From a virus: 58,644 nt of DNA. A program made the translations under genes and the position numbers. Position 1 is the first letter of the stretch. Every line of letters starts with the position of its first letter. The stretch is from IMG/VR virus record IMGVR_UViG_3300044714_000125, positions 1-58,644 of that record; one strand, written 5' to 3'. Below the pieces are notes generated by a model. That model made no database searches. It was not told where the DNA came from and saw nothing but the letters and a program-made list of their open reading frames with translations. Positions 38,703 to 46,726 of this stretch are shown here, one piece after another.

Positions 38703-38817
38703 GGAATCGCCTAAGAATCAAAAGACTAAAGCAGCCAAGAAAAAAATCCCCGTTGTCCAAGCCTATCAGGACCGCTTATCCCTCCGACTGAAAAAGCCAA
38801 TTGTGCATGGGAAATAG
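38701..38817 (+). CDS. Small basic protein before the portal, 38 aa
   Basis: GTG start at 38701 gives a Lys-rich peptide (KNQKTKAAKKKIPVVQAYQD, then RLSLRLKKPIV) overlapping the portal start by 11 bases. If the promoter at 38672-38700 is right, the GTG would lie upstream of the transcription start, which argues against it. Recorded with low confidence; alternatively a part of the leader. Confidence 0.35.
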   Translation: MESPKNQKTKAAKKKIPVVQAYQDRLSLRLKKPIVHGK

Positions 38818-40279
38818 CCTCGCCATAGCCAGCCAGAAACTTATTCGCGGGCTCTCCACGAAATGGATTGGCGACCCCTACATTGCGGAAGCGGCTGTCC
38901 TGGTTCCCTCCCAGTTCCGGGACAACACGGGCGGTCCAAACTGGTTCTTTGGCCCCAATGGGATCGATTACCGGTTCATCTTCGACGGGGCGACATCAGC
39001 CACCAAAGCCTACAACAAATGCCCGCCGCTGGCTGCCATCATCAACAGAAAGGCCCAGGCGTACATCAACGGACGGACCGAGATCATCAACACCCAGGGA
39101 AAAGCCAATGGCAAGCCGGCAACCAATGAGAAGGCAGTAAAGATCATGGCCTTGATGAACAATCCCAACCCGCTTTGTTCCGCCAATGACTTCGAGGCCC
39201 AAATGTTCCTGTATATCCAGTTGTTTGGATATTGCCCCATTCTACCCATATACCCGGCCGGTTTCGAGGTCCTGAAAGACTTATCTGAGGCGACGTCCTT
39301 ATGGATCATTCCTCCATACATGCTTGATTGGAAAGAGAATAAGACGAGCATGTGGTATAATGCGAAAACCCAAGCTGATATCGTCCCGAAGCTGATTATC
39401 AAGTACAAAGACCTCAAAACCGAGATCGACATCAACGATCTTGTCATCTTCAAGGACTTCACCCCCAGTTTCGAAAGTTTCGTCTTCCCGGGCTCCCGCA
39501 TTCGTCCCCTGGCGATGCCGATCAACAACATTATAGGGGCATACGAGGCCCGGGGAGAGCTGATCAATTACGCCGGTAGCCAGGGCATCCTTACCCCAGA
39601 AATGGACTCCATGGGCGCCATACCGCTCCGGGAATCGGAAAAGGATCAGATACAAGCCGACTTCAAGAGACAATATGGGATCAAGTCCGGACAGTCCCGG
39701 TATATCATCTCCCCGGCGCCGATGAAGTGGCAGGGAATGGGTCGCGCGACCAAAGAACTTGAACTCTTTTCGGAAGTCGTCGACGACATCATGCGGATAT
39801 GCGATAGCTACAATTATCCCTCTCCGCTGCTGAATACTGAAAAAGGGCCGAACGTCGCAAATACGCAGGAGTACAAAAAAATGGTCTATGAGGAGGCAAT
39901 TATCCCCGAAAGCCTCAGCATTTACGCCCAGTGGAACAAGGCTTTCAAACTCGATGATCAGCCGATGAAGATCCAAAAGACCTACGATCACTTGCCCATC
40001 TTGCAGCAGGACCAGGTTCTGGAGGGGCAGGCTCGGCTACAAATGAATCAAGCGCTTGAAATAGAATGGAGAAACAATAACATCACCTTGAATAGATGGA
40101 GGGCCATAAATGGCGAGGAGCCCACCGATGACGGGGATATTTACTATTATCAAACTCAAGGCAAAACATCACTCCTTGATCAAGCGCCAGAGCCAGCTAT
40201 TCATGAACCTCAATACGAACCCGGAGCTCCCCCTGCAAAATATTTCAGTCGAAACGGCAAATCAAAAATCTTCAACTAA
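38807..40279 (+). CDS. Phage portal protein, 490 aa
   Basis: Forms the dodecameric ring at the packaging vertex. The sequence has the HK97-type portal layout: NKCPPLAAIINRKAQAYING (residues about 69-88), a PLAMPINNIIGAYEARGELI region (about 227-246), then PLLNTEKGPNVANTQEYKKM (about 344-363) and a C-terminal part ending with ILQQDQVLEGQARLQMNQAL. The start ATG 38807 was chosen over TTG 38801. First large gene of the virion operon, directly before protease and capsid. Confidence 0.85.
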   Translation: MGNSLAIASQKLIRGLSTKWIGDPYIAEAAVLVPSQFRDNTGGPNWFFGPNGIDYRFIFDGATSATKAYNKCPPLAAIINRKAQAYINGRTEIINTQGKANGKPATNEKAVKIMALMNNPNPLCSANDFEAQMFLYIQLFGYCPILPIYPAGFEVLKDLSEATSLWIIPPYMLDWKENKTSMWYNAKTQADIVPKLIIKYKDLKTEIDINDLVIFKDFTPSFESFVFPGSRIRPLAMPINNIIGAYEARGELINYAGSQGILTPEMDSMGAIPLRESEKDQIQADFKRQYGIKSGQSRYIISPAPMKWQGMGRATKELELFSEVVDDIMRICDSYNYPSPLLNTEKGPNVANTQEYKKMVYEEAIIPESLSIYAQWNKAFKLDDQPMKIQKTYDHLPILQQDQVLEGQARLQMNQALEIEWRNNNITLNRWRAINGEEPTDDGDIYYYQTQGKTSLLDQAPEPAIHEPQYEPGAPPAKYFSRNGKSKIFN

Positions 40280-40285
40280 TACGCC

Positions 40286-41278
40286 ATGCAAACCAAGAAA
40301 AGCAAATATAGCCGCCCGGCGCTCCCGGTGAACTACAAAAGCCTGCATGAATATAAGTACACCTTCGACGAAAACAGCCTGACTGTCAGCGGCTACCTAT
40401 CTATCTTCAATGTCGTCGACAGCGATATGGATATGATCGTCAAGGGCGCTTTTGCCAAGTCAATCACCGAACGAGGCCCCGATAGCAGCACGCATCGAAA
40501 GATTGCCTTTCTGTGGCAGCATAAAATGGATCAGCCCATCGGCAAAATGAAAGTTCTGAAGGAGGACAATATCGGCCTTTATTTCGAAGCGGTCCTCGAT
40601 GACCCCGAGAGTGTCCCGCTGGCAAAGCAGGCATTGGCGCAGTTGAAATCGGGCACCCTGGATCAATTTTCAATCGGCTACTCCTACGTCTGGGACAAAA
40701 TGGAATACGACGAAGCCCTGGACGCTTTCGTCTGCAAAGAGATCAACTTATTCGAGGGAAGCGTGGTAACCCTTGGCGCGAACGAATACACATTTTTTGA
40801 CGGCATGAAATCTTCTGATATGAAAAATGCAAAACAACTCCTGCTGAAGGAAACCGAGAGTTTCATCAAATCCCTGCCGGCGGACCAGCAGTACGCATGC
40901 CGGCAAATCATCACCAAAAACATTCAGTTGGCGATGACCCGGCTGAAAGGCGACACCGTGCCGAAGGATCCAGAACAGGACCCGCCGGATGAATCGGAAG
41001 ACCCCAACATGGATTACATCCATAAATGTCTGGGCGTCCACGCCAAGGGGCTGGGCCTGATCGATGACTACTCGGACGCCGTCGATAACGATGAGTTGAC
41101 CGATTGTATGAAAGAGTTCAAGGATGTGCATACGGATTGTATGCAAAAAGTCCTCGACATAAAAGCAGATATCCAAGGGGATGGAAAATCACTCCGCCAG
41201 CCGCGACAAAAAGCACTGCCCGAGCCGATCACAGACCTGAAAGCTGCGTTAGAATCAACCAATTTTTTCACCAGCTAA
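40286..41278 (+). CDS. Prohead maturation protease (HK97 family), 330 aa
   Basis: Residues 35-60 (SGYLSIFNVVDSDMDMIVKG) start the U35 protease fold. WQHKMDQPIGK supplies catalytic His79 and FSIGYSY Ser129. The last 150 residues, beyond the protease, form a helical region (SDMKNAKQLLLKETESFIKS) ending in a coiled or scaffold-like tail, so the protein may double as scaffold. Usual position between portal and major capsid protein. Cleaves the capsid N-terminal arm during maturation. Confidence 0.85.
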   Translation: MQTKKSKYSRPALPVNYKSLHEYKYTFDENSLTVSGYLSIFNVVDSDMDMIVKGAFAKSITERGPDSSTHRKIAFLWQHKMDQPIGKMKVLKEDNIGLYFEAVLDDPESVPLAKQALAQLKSGTLDQFSIGYSYVWDKMEYDEALDAFVCKEINLFEGSVVTLGANEYTFFDGMKSSDMKNAKQLLLKETESFIKSLPADQQYACRQIITKNIQLAMTRLKGDTVPKDPEQDPPDESEDPNMDYIHKCLGVHAKGLGLIDDYSDAVDNDELTDCMKEFKDVHTDCMQKVLDIKADIQGDGKSLRQPRQKALPEPITDLKAALESTNFFTS

Positions 41279-41287
41279 TTTAACATT

Positions 41288-42595
41288 ATGGCACTGACAG
41301 CAGATGAATTAAAGGCCATCAAGGACAAGATAGCCTCGGAATTCGCGCTAAAAGACGCGGAATTCCAAAAAAGTGTCCAGGCGCTGGTCGATGCAGCCGT
41401 TACAAAGCTCAGCGCGGGGGCGATCAAAAAAGAAGAGTTCGACGGACTCTTGCAGGCTGCCCTGGCTGACTACGGCACCAAAGCCACCAACCTGGAAAAA
41501 GTTCTCCGCGAACAAGGGGAAATCCTCAATGGACTGAAAAACGTTATTGAGGTCAAAGGGGAGCAGCAGACCACCCTGCAGGAGATTTTGAAACCGCACA
41601 TGGACGACATCGCCAAAATGCGCAAGGATGGCACCGGCTTCATCCGGATCGATTTCAAGGATGTCAAGAATCTCAAAACAGTCACCTCCATCGGCAATAG
41701 CGTGACGCCCATGGCGGCCCCTCCGGGATCGCCTTACGCGCCGGGGATCTCGACCGAACCGCTCAGCCTGTACGACATCATCCGCAACCCGCTCTTTGTG
41801 AGCAATTACGTGGATACGGCGAGTACGGACCTGTCGAGAATGGCGTGGATCAATGAAACTTCCCTGGTGGGTCTTCCTGCCCTCGTGTTGGAAGGAGCGC
41901 CGAAGCCGAGCTCTTACCGGACGTTTCAGGTCATGTATAGCCAAGCCAAAAAGGTGGCTGATTACATCCAGATCACCGAAGAGTTCGACAAGGACCTGAA
42001 CTATCTGGCGAACCTGGTGAAGAGCCTGCTCCAGATGGACGTCGCCCGTGCGTATGACTTGCAGATCCAGGCCGACCTGATTGCTGCCGCTACACAGTTG
42101 AACTTCACGACTCCGCTGGGACCGAATGGATTGACCATCGCCCCCTATAAAGGTCAAATTCTCGACGCAACGATCTGGGATGCACTCTTCGCGATGGGTA
42201 CCGCGGTCCGACTGGCCAACTTCGTGCCGAACGTGAGCCTGCTCAACCCGATCACCTACGGCAAGATGGTGATGACCAAAGACCTCTATGGTCGTTATAA
42301 CGTCCCTCCGGAGGAAATGGTAGCACAGGTCAATCCCAAACAGGGTAACAACGTCTTCGCGGACTACGCCCTGGTAGGCGATCTGAAGCAGTTCAAGGTC
42401 TTCATCTATGAGGATTTCAGCCTGAAGATCGGCTGGATCAATGACGACCTGATCCGCAATCAGTACACCATCGTTTCGGAAGTTCGTTTCCATGACTTCA
42501 TCTCGACGGCCCGGCAGAACGCGATTGTGTACGCTGACGCGAAATACATTGCTGAACAAATGAATACCAACTCCGCACCGATCATCGGCAGCTAA
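41288..42595 (+). CDS. Major capsid protein (HK97 fold), 435 aa
   Basis: The first about 130 residues are helical (LKAIKDKIASEFALKDAEFQ; EEFDGLLQAALADYG) and correspond to the delta scaffold domain removed by the protease. A linker near 140-155 (TPMAAPPGSPYAPG) is the likely cleavage region. The rest shows HK97 elements: the N-arm (PLSLYDIIRNPLFVSNY), spine helix, and the P-domain with VADYIQITEEFDKDLNYLAN. A 403-codon antisense frame lies opposite and is a shadow. Highly expressed virion protein. Confidence 0.9.
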   Translation: MALTADELKAIKDKIASEFALKDAEFQKSVQALVDAAVTKLSAGAIKKEEFDGLLQAALADYGTKATNLEKVLREQGEILNGLKNVIEVKGEQQTTLQEILKPHMDDIAKMRKDGTGFIRIDFKDVKNLKTVTSIGNSVTPMAAPPGSPYAPGISTEPLSLYDIIRNPLFVSNYVDTASTDLSRMAWINETSLVGLPALVLEGAPKPSSYRTFQVMYSQAKKVADYIQITEEFDKDLNYLANLVKSLLQMDVARAYDLQIQADLIAAATQLNFTTPLGPNGLTIAPYKGQILDATIWDALFAMGTAVRLANFVPNVSLLNPITYGKMVMTKDLYGRYNVPPEEMVAQVNPKQGNNVFADYALVGDLKQFKVFIYEDFSLKIGWINDDLIRNQYTIVSEVRFHDFISTARQNAIVYADAKYIAEQMNTNSAPIIGS

Positions 42596-42600
42596 AAGTC

Positions 42601-43524
42601 ATGAGCCTGATCGATTCGTCATATTTCATTGGCCCATTAACGGTGGCGCAACTGGGACAGCAGTCCGTACAGAACAATTTAAACCTGTTCATCGCGCGGG
42701 CGGAACCGCAATTCCTGGAAGCGGCCCTGGGGTACGACTTATGGCAGGACTTTATCACGGGGCTCGCCCAGCCGGTTATCGACCCGCGTTGGCTGGCCCT
42801 GCTGAACGGGGTGCAGTTTAAGTCAGTTTCGAACTGGCCGAACTGGTACATGGGTTTCAATATGTACAATTGGTACTACTGGCTGAATTCTCAACGGGAC
42901 ATGTATTTTCCAGGTTTTGCGACTCAAACGACGTTTGTCTCTCCGACTCCGCTATCTCCGACGGTCACCCTGATCGCCGGGAACGCGACGGGGAATCCGA
43001 CCCCGAACTGGCCTAACCCGGTCGTGGGGGCGAATTTCTATACATATTCCGGGTTGGCTAATGCGATCTACACTATCAACCGGAGGGGAGTGGGTCCGCT
43101 GATCAATGGAATAGACTATGCTCTATCCAACAACAACCAGACGTTTACACTGCTGGCGGTTGGGGACAAATGGGGTGCTCAGGATGTACTGATTTTGACG
43201 ATCACGACGGCTAACAATGTCGGGGCGCCGTCAAATCAATATGTAAGCCCGATTGCGGGGTACGTCTACTACCTGTGGGTCAGGGACCAGATCAGCATGA
43301 ACACGGGAGCGGGCATCGTTCAACCCAACCCGGAGAACGCGGAGCGGGCGAACCCGTCATGGAGAATGGTGGACGCCTGGAACCAAATGGTGCTGGACGT
43401 CTTCAAGCTCTGGCAATATCTGGAGGCGATGTACGTGCAGCAGGGGCCGACCTATTACGTCAGCTATGACCGGACGAAGATCAATTATCCGTTTTTTCAA
43501 CCCATTAATCCTTTCAACATATGA
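42601..43524 (+). CDS. Neck/head-tail adaptor-like protein with beta-rich insert, 307 aa
   Basis: Residues 30-60 (LFIARAEPQFLEAALGYDLW followed by QDFITGL) and the C-terminal helices (LYVQQGPTYY region near 280) resemble DUF6712-type adaptor proteins of Bacteroidota phages. A beta-rich insertion (about 105-215: TPLSPTVTLIAGNATGNPTP) looks like an Ig-like domain. Position right after the capsid protein fits a connector. Confidence 0.6.
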   Translation: MSLIDSSYFIGPLTVAQLGQQSVQNNLNLFIARAEPQFLEAALGYDLWQDFITGLAQPVIDPRWLALLNGVQFKSVSNWPNWYMGFNMYNWYYWLNSQRDMYFPGFATQTTFVSPTPLSPTVTLIAGNATGNPTPNWPNPVVGANFYTYSGLANAIYTINRRGVGPLINGIDYALSNNNQTFTLLAVGDKWGAQDVLILTITTANNVGAPSNQYVSPIAGYVYYLWVRDQISMNTGAGIVQPNPENAERANPSWRMVDAWNQMVLDVFKLWQYLEAMYVQQGPTYYVSYDRTKINYPFFQPINPFNI

Positions 43525-44108
43525 CGACGACGAAGCCGGTCTATATTGTTGATCTGATTGGGACGGTGGTCCAGGCGGTCATCGCGGAGGTACTCGCGCA
43601 GATTCAGGCGGCGGAACTCGCCGCATTGGGGTCGACGAACATCACGACGATCAACTACCAATACGGACACTTTCGGGAATTGATCGTCACCCTTGGTCAA
43701 TGGGATACCGACCCCACGCTGCGCATGGGGAAATACCCGATGATCTACGTCGTCCAGGATTTTGTCGAACACCGGGGGAAACTGGCCGGAGTATACGCCG
43801 ATCTGTCTTTACAGGTCATTATCTGCCATCAAACGGAAAGCGATTACAAGATCACCGACAGGTATGCCAATGTATTCAAGCCCGTGCTTTACCCGATTTA
43901 TTACTCCTTCATGAAAAACGTCGCCCTGAGTAACATGACTTTTCCTTCGAGCCCCGATCTGATCGCTCATGATAAGTGGGACCGGTCTTTTTGGGGAATG
44001 AGCAAGGTAGTGGGATCAGGCGGCACGGACCGATCAGTGCTCAATGACTTTGTCGACGCGATCGATATTCAGAACCTTCAGCTCAAAATTGATTATCAAC
44101 CCTGCTAA
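43521..44108 (+). CDS. Neck/tail-completion protein, 195 aa
   Basis: Overlaps the adaptor gene by four bases. KYPMIYVVQDFVEHRGKLAG (residues about 73-92), then LSLQVIICHQTESDYKITDR and YPIYYSFMKN are typical of a head-tail or tail-terminator protein in this class of phages. Exact role (tail terminator or completion) not settled from sequence. Confidence 0.6.
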   Translation: MTTTKPVYIVDLIGTVVQAVIAEVLAQIQAAELAALGSTNITTINYQYGHFRELIVTLGQWDTDPTLRMGKYPMIYVVQDFVEHRGKLAGVYADLSLQVIICHQTESDYKITDRYANVFKPVLYPIYYSFMKNVALSNMTFPSSPDLIAHDKWDRSFWGMSKVVGSGGTDRSVLNDFVDAIDIQNLQLKIDYQPC

Positions 44109-44130
44109 CAAGCAGTAAAACAACATTTTT

Positions 44131-45096
44131 ATGGCACTCATTCACGAATTAAACTGCGCTTCAACCCGGAAAAACACCGGATTCGGCGCGGGGTGTCCGC
44201 TGGATTGGAAGCTCTTCGCCGGGGCCATCATCTGGGATCAACCCATGATCTTTGAAGCGGCATGGTTGGCCAACCTTCCGGTCTTTCTGCAAGCCAATGC
44301 CTGGCAGAACCTTCCCGGAGGCGTGCTCGGGGGCGCTCCCCGCGGATACCCCATTGGTAATTTCCTCAACCCGGAGGACGCCACGGAAAAACCGACGATC
44401 CAGACCTTTAGCGATGGCTCCAAGGCCAAGGTAAGGGACGGGACGTATGACTGGACCTTTGATTTCACCAGCGGCGGATTTCCGCTCCTGCAGGCCTTAC
44501 AGACCCATGACGGAAACAGCACGGAATACGCGATTTTTTACGACAAGAACAACAATGTGCTGGGCTATAACAACAACGGCAAGTTTGCGGCTATTCCGCT
44601 GCAAATCTTCGACGCGCTGCCCTGGATGATGAATGATGGGTCCAAGACGGCTAAATATTCGGTGCATTTCGTCTTCGCCAAACAGTACGCGAATGACTTC
44701 GCCGAGTACTTTAATGCCGGGTTCAATATGGGTCAGATCGTCGGTCTTCAGGACATTCGTATCGTGGTTAACGGCTGGAATCAGTCGACAGGTCTGGCCA
44801 ATGTTACTTTCCTCACGGAAAACGGCGGCACGAACCTGTATAGCCTATACAGTGCGGAATTCAACACGACCACGCTGGGTGCCACCAATGGCGACACGGG
44901 GGCCGTTCTTCCGATCACTTCAATCACGCCGATTGTCTCTAACCAGACGTTCAACATTCAGTTTCCCACCGGGAATGCGAATTATCCGACCGACGGCAAT
45001 ATCGTACTGGCCTTCGCGCTGCCTTCTGTTCTCGCAGCCAATGGCCTCGTAGGCTTCGCCGGCGAATCCGCTATCATGGATGTAACCTCTTCATAA
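44131..45096 (+). CDS. Major tail tube protein with Ig-like C-terminus, 321 aa
   Basis: Beta-rich protein placed between neck and tail assembly genes. The first 220 residues (GSKAKVRDGTYDWTFDFTSG) form the tube domain; after a hinge the C-terminal 100 residues (DIRIVVNGWNQSTGLANVTF; PIVSNQTFNIQFPTGN) form an Ig-like domain common on tail tubes. Strong terminator immediately downstream, consistent with high expression. Confidence 0.75.
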   Translation: MALIHELNCASTRKNTGFGAGCPLDWKLFAGAIIWDQPMIFEAAWLANLPVFLQANAWQNLPGGVLGGAPRGYPIGNFLNPEDATEKPTIQTFSDGSKAKVRDGTYDWTFDFTSGGFPLLQALQTHDGNSTEYAIFYDKNNNVLGYNNNGKFAAIPLQIFDALPWMMNDGSKTAKYSVHFVFAKQYANDFAEYFNAGFNMGQIVGLQDIRIVVNGWNQSTGLANVTFLTENGGTNLYSLYSAEFNTTTLGATNGDTGAVLPITSITPIVSNQTFNIQFPTGNANYPTDGNIVLAFALPSVLAANGLVGFAGESAIMDVTSS

Positions 45097-45105
45097 CCAT
45101 TAAAC

Positions 45106-45131
45106 GGGGCCCCGTAAGGCCCCTCCTTTTT
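45106..45131 (+). terminator. Terminator after the tail tube gene
   Basis: GGGGCC/GGCCCC 6-bp stem with loop CCGTAA, followed by TCCTTTTT. Probably partial: downstream tail genes are needed in lower amount. Confidence 0.7.
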
Positions 45132-45133
45132 CT

Positions 45134-45613
45134 ATGAGCAACATCACCTATTGCGGGATTCATTTCCATGTAGAGTCGATCCTGGAGCAGACGGAGGAGG
45201 AATTCATTAACGCGCCGGAAAATGCCAATCACTGGAAACAGCCTGGATTTACTATCCCGGACAAAGCCCGCAAGGAACGGCTTAGGGAACTGTACCGATT
45301 GGTCACCCAAAATGAAGAGTATGAGAACGTTAAACAGTCTGACAGCAGCGATGGAAAATCTCAATCTGGACAATCTGATCTTGGAAAGCATGGATCAAGC
45401 GTCACCGACCTACCTGGAGCAGCAGAAGGAGCAGATGAGCTACGCCGTGAACGAAAAGGGGCAGACGATCGGGAAGTACCGGAGCGCGAGTTACGCGAGA
45501 AAAAAGAACCAGATGAATCCGAACGCCGGCTACGGGAACGTGGATTTAAAGCTGACAGGGTCATTCTACGAGGCCATGGAAGCCAAGGCGGACCCGGCGG
45601 GGATGAACATTGA
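45134..45613 (+). CDS. Tail assembly protein, possible chaperone, 159 aa
   Basis: The first about 68 residues look real (CGIHFHVESILEQTEEEFIN ... ERLRELYRLVTQNEEYENV). The rest overlaps the next gene in another frame (45321-45613) and reads as random charged sequence (DELRRERKGADDREVPE). It lies between the tail tube and tape measure, where tail assembly chaperones sit. The overlap could mean simple read-on, a frameshift into the next frame, or two independent products. Confidence 0.55.
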   Translation: MSNITYCGIHFHVESILEQTEEEFINAPENANHWKQPGFTIPDKARKERLRELYRLVTQNEEYENVKQSDSSDGKSQSGQSDLGKHGSSVTDLPGAAEGADELRRERKGADDREVPERELREKKEPDESERRLRERGFKADRVILRGHGSQGGPGGDEH

Positions 45614-45755
45614 CAGTACGGACCAGAAATCGCAGATGCTCCAGCAAAAGTACGGGTCGGACATTTTCGGGTTGTTCGGGGAATGGAAGGAGCCATTCAT
45701 TGAAAAGCTACAGACGGTGGTCACTGAATTGTTAACCGAACAACTTAATGGCTAA
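45321..45755 (+). CDS. Tail/virion protein, 144 aa
   Basis: Starts at ATG 45321 within the previous gene, in the +1 frame relative to it. LEQQKEQMSYAVNEKGQTIG, then KYRSASYARKKNQMNPNAGY and VDLKLTGSFYEAMEAKADP match a Bacteroidota phage family associated with tails (minor tail or tail tip). The end IFGLFGEWKEPFIEKLQTVV is helical. Coupled by one base to the next gene. Confidence 0.65.
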   Translation: MRTLNSLTAAMENLNLDNLILESMDQASPTYLEQQKEQMSYAVNEKGQTIGKYRSASYARKKNQMNPNAGYGNVDLKLTGSFYEAMEAKADPAGMNIDSTDQKSQMLQQKYGSDIFGLFGEWKEPFIEKLQTVVTELLTEQLNG

Positions 45756-45958
45756 TGGAATACCAGGAATTGCGGGAAAAGTTTAAGGCCCTCCATGCGG
45801 AATTTATGGAATTTTCGGAATCCGATCGGAATAGTGAGGATGGTGAAAAATGTCTGGAAATGCTTCAGTCGTATGAAAATCAGTTGAAACAAATTGAAAA
45901 ATCGATTGACATCATGCATCGACCGATAGGAAATTATAAAGCCGCCTTTATACCATGA
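45755..45958 (+). CDS. Small coiled-coil protein, 67 aa
   Basis: Highly charged, nearly all helical (YQELREKFKALHAEFMEFSE ... CLEMLQSYENQLKQIEKSID). Packed between tail genes with overlaps on both sides. Possibly an assembly factor; no family recognised. Confidence 0.6.
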   Translation: MEYQELREKFKALHAEFMEFSESDRNSEDGEKCLEMLQSYENQLKQIEKSIDIMHRPIGNYKAAFIP

Positions 45959-46158
45959 GTTGTGAGAACTGCAAGGATAAGATGATCGGCCTGGAAAACG
46001 CTAAACTACTGGCTAAAAAGACAGCGATTGAAAAAAAACAGGCGCAAGCCATTTGTAAAGAAGCAGACGGGACGGTCTTCACCGTTGACGCCGTTCACGC
46101 CTTCCAGGAACATTTCCATATCCTCGACGTGGTATCGGGACTTGCGACTGGAGCTTGA
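45955..46158 (+). CDS. Small Cys-motif protein, 67 aa
   Basis: Starts SCENCKDKMI (CxxC), helical and basic, ending in a beta segment (GTVFTVDAVHAFQEHFHILD). Small proteins with an N-terminal CxxC occur upstream of tape measure genes in this phage group. Function unknown; overlaps neighbours. Confidence 0.55.
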   Translation: MSCENCKDKMIGLENAKLLAKKTAIEKKQAQAICKEADGTVFTVDAVHAFQEHFHILDVVSGLATGA

Positions 46159-46726
46159 TCGGTTTTTGGACGTCCTTTTTGATAAGGATTACAGCCGGCT
46201 GATCATCAAAGGCGAACCGCCGGAGGAGGTATTGAAAGAAGCATGGACTAGCATTTATCTTCAATATTGCGATCTGGCCGGCGAGGGGACCTATAACGAG
46301 CTCTTCGAAAAGACGAAACAGATCCAGGAGATGAATGGGAAGATCACCCTCCTGGACGGGATCGTCCAATATCTCCAGATGTGCCACGATTCCGACATGG
46401 TGGCGATCGTCAATGAGATGGGGATCGGGCTCGAGCTTACCCAGCAGGACGATGCCCCCAAAAAATTAAAGATCGTCCAGGGATATATCAAGCGCATGAT
46501 TCTGGACATGGAGGAGCTCAAAAAGGACGTGCTGAGAATTGAGGGTGAACGAAAAGAGGGGGCAGACATGGCCTATTATGAGGACTGGCTGACCGTGATG
46601 AGCAAAACCTATCAATACGCCGTCCGGGCGAAAGACATTAGCGTCATGCAGTTCGTCCGGCAGCAAAAGAGAATTAACGAACAGAACGCAAAGCAACAAC
46701 GACATGCCGTTAGACCGGGTGGATAG
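46142..46726 (+). CDS. Tail assembly protein before the tape measure, 194 aa
   Basis: Recognisable core from LELDRFLDVLFDKDYSRLII (just after the start) to KEAWTSIYLQYCDLAGEGTY and a helical C-terminus. Members occur directly upstream of tape measures in Bacteroidota phages. The start is uncertain: TTG 46142 gives the conserved part; an ATG at 46028 would overlap the previous gene by 131 bases. Overlaps the tape measure by 23 bases. Confidence 0.6.
   Translation: MRLELDRFLDVLFDKDYSRLIIKGEPPEEVLKEAWTSIYLQYCDLAGEGTYNELFEKTKQIQEMNGKITLLDGIVQYLQMCHDSDMVAIVNEMGIGLELTQQDDAPKKLKIVQGYIKRMILDMEELKKDVLRIEGERKEGADMAYYEDWLTVMSKTYQYAVRAKDISVMQFVRQQKRINEQNAKQQRHAVRPGG

Noticed and set aside
41348-42559. 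403-codon frame antisense to the major capsid gene
   Set aside because: Shadow of a highly biased coding strand; the plus gene is certain.
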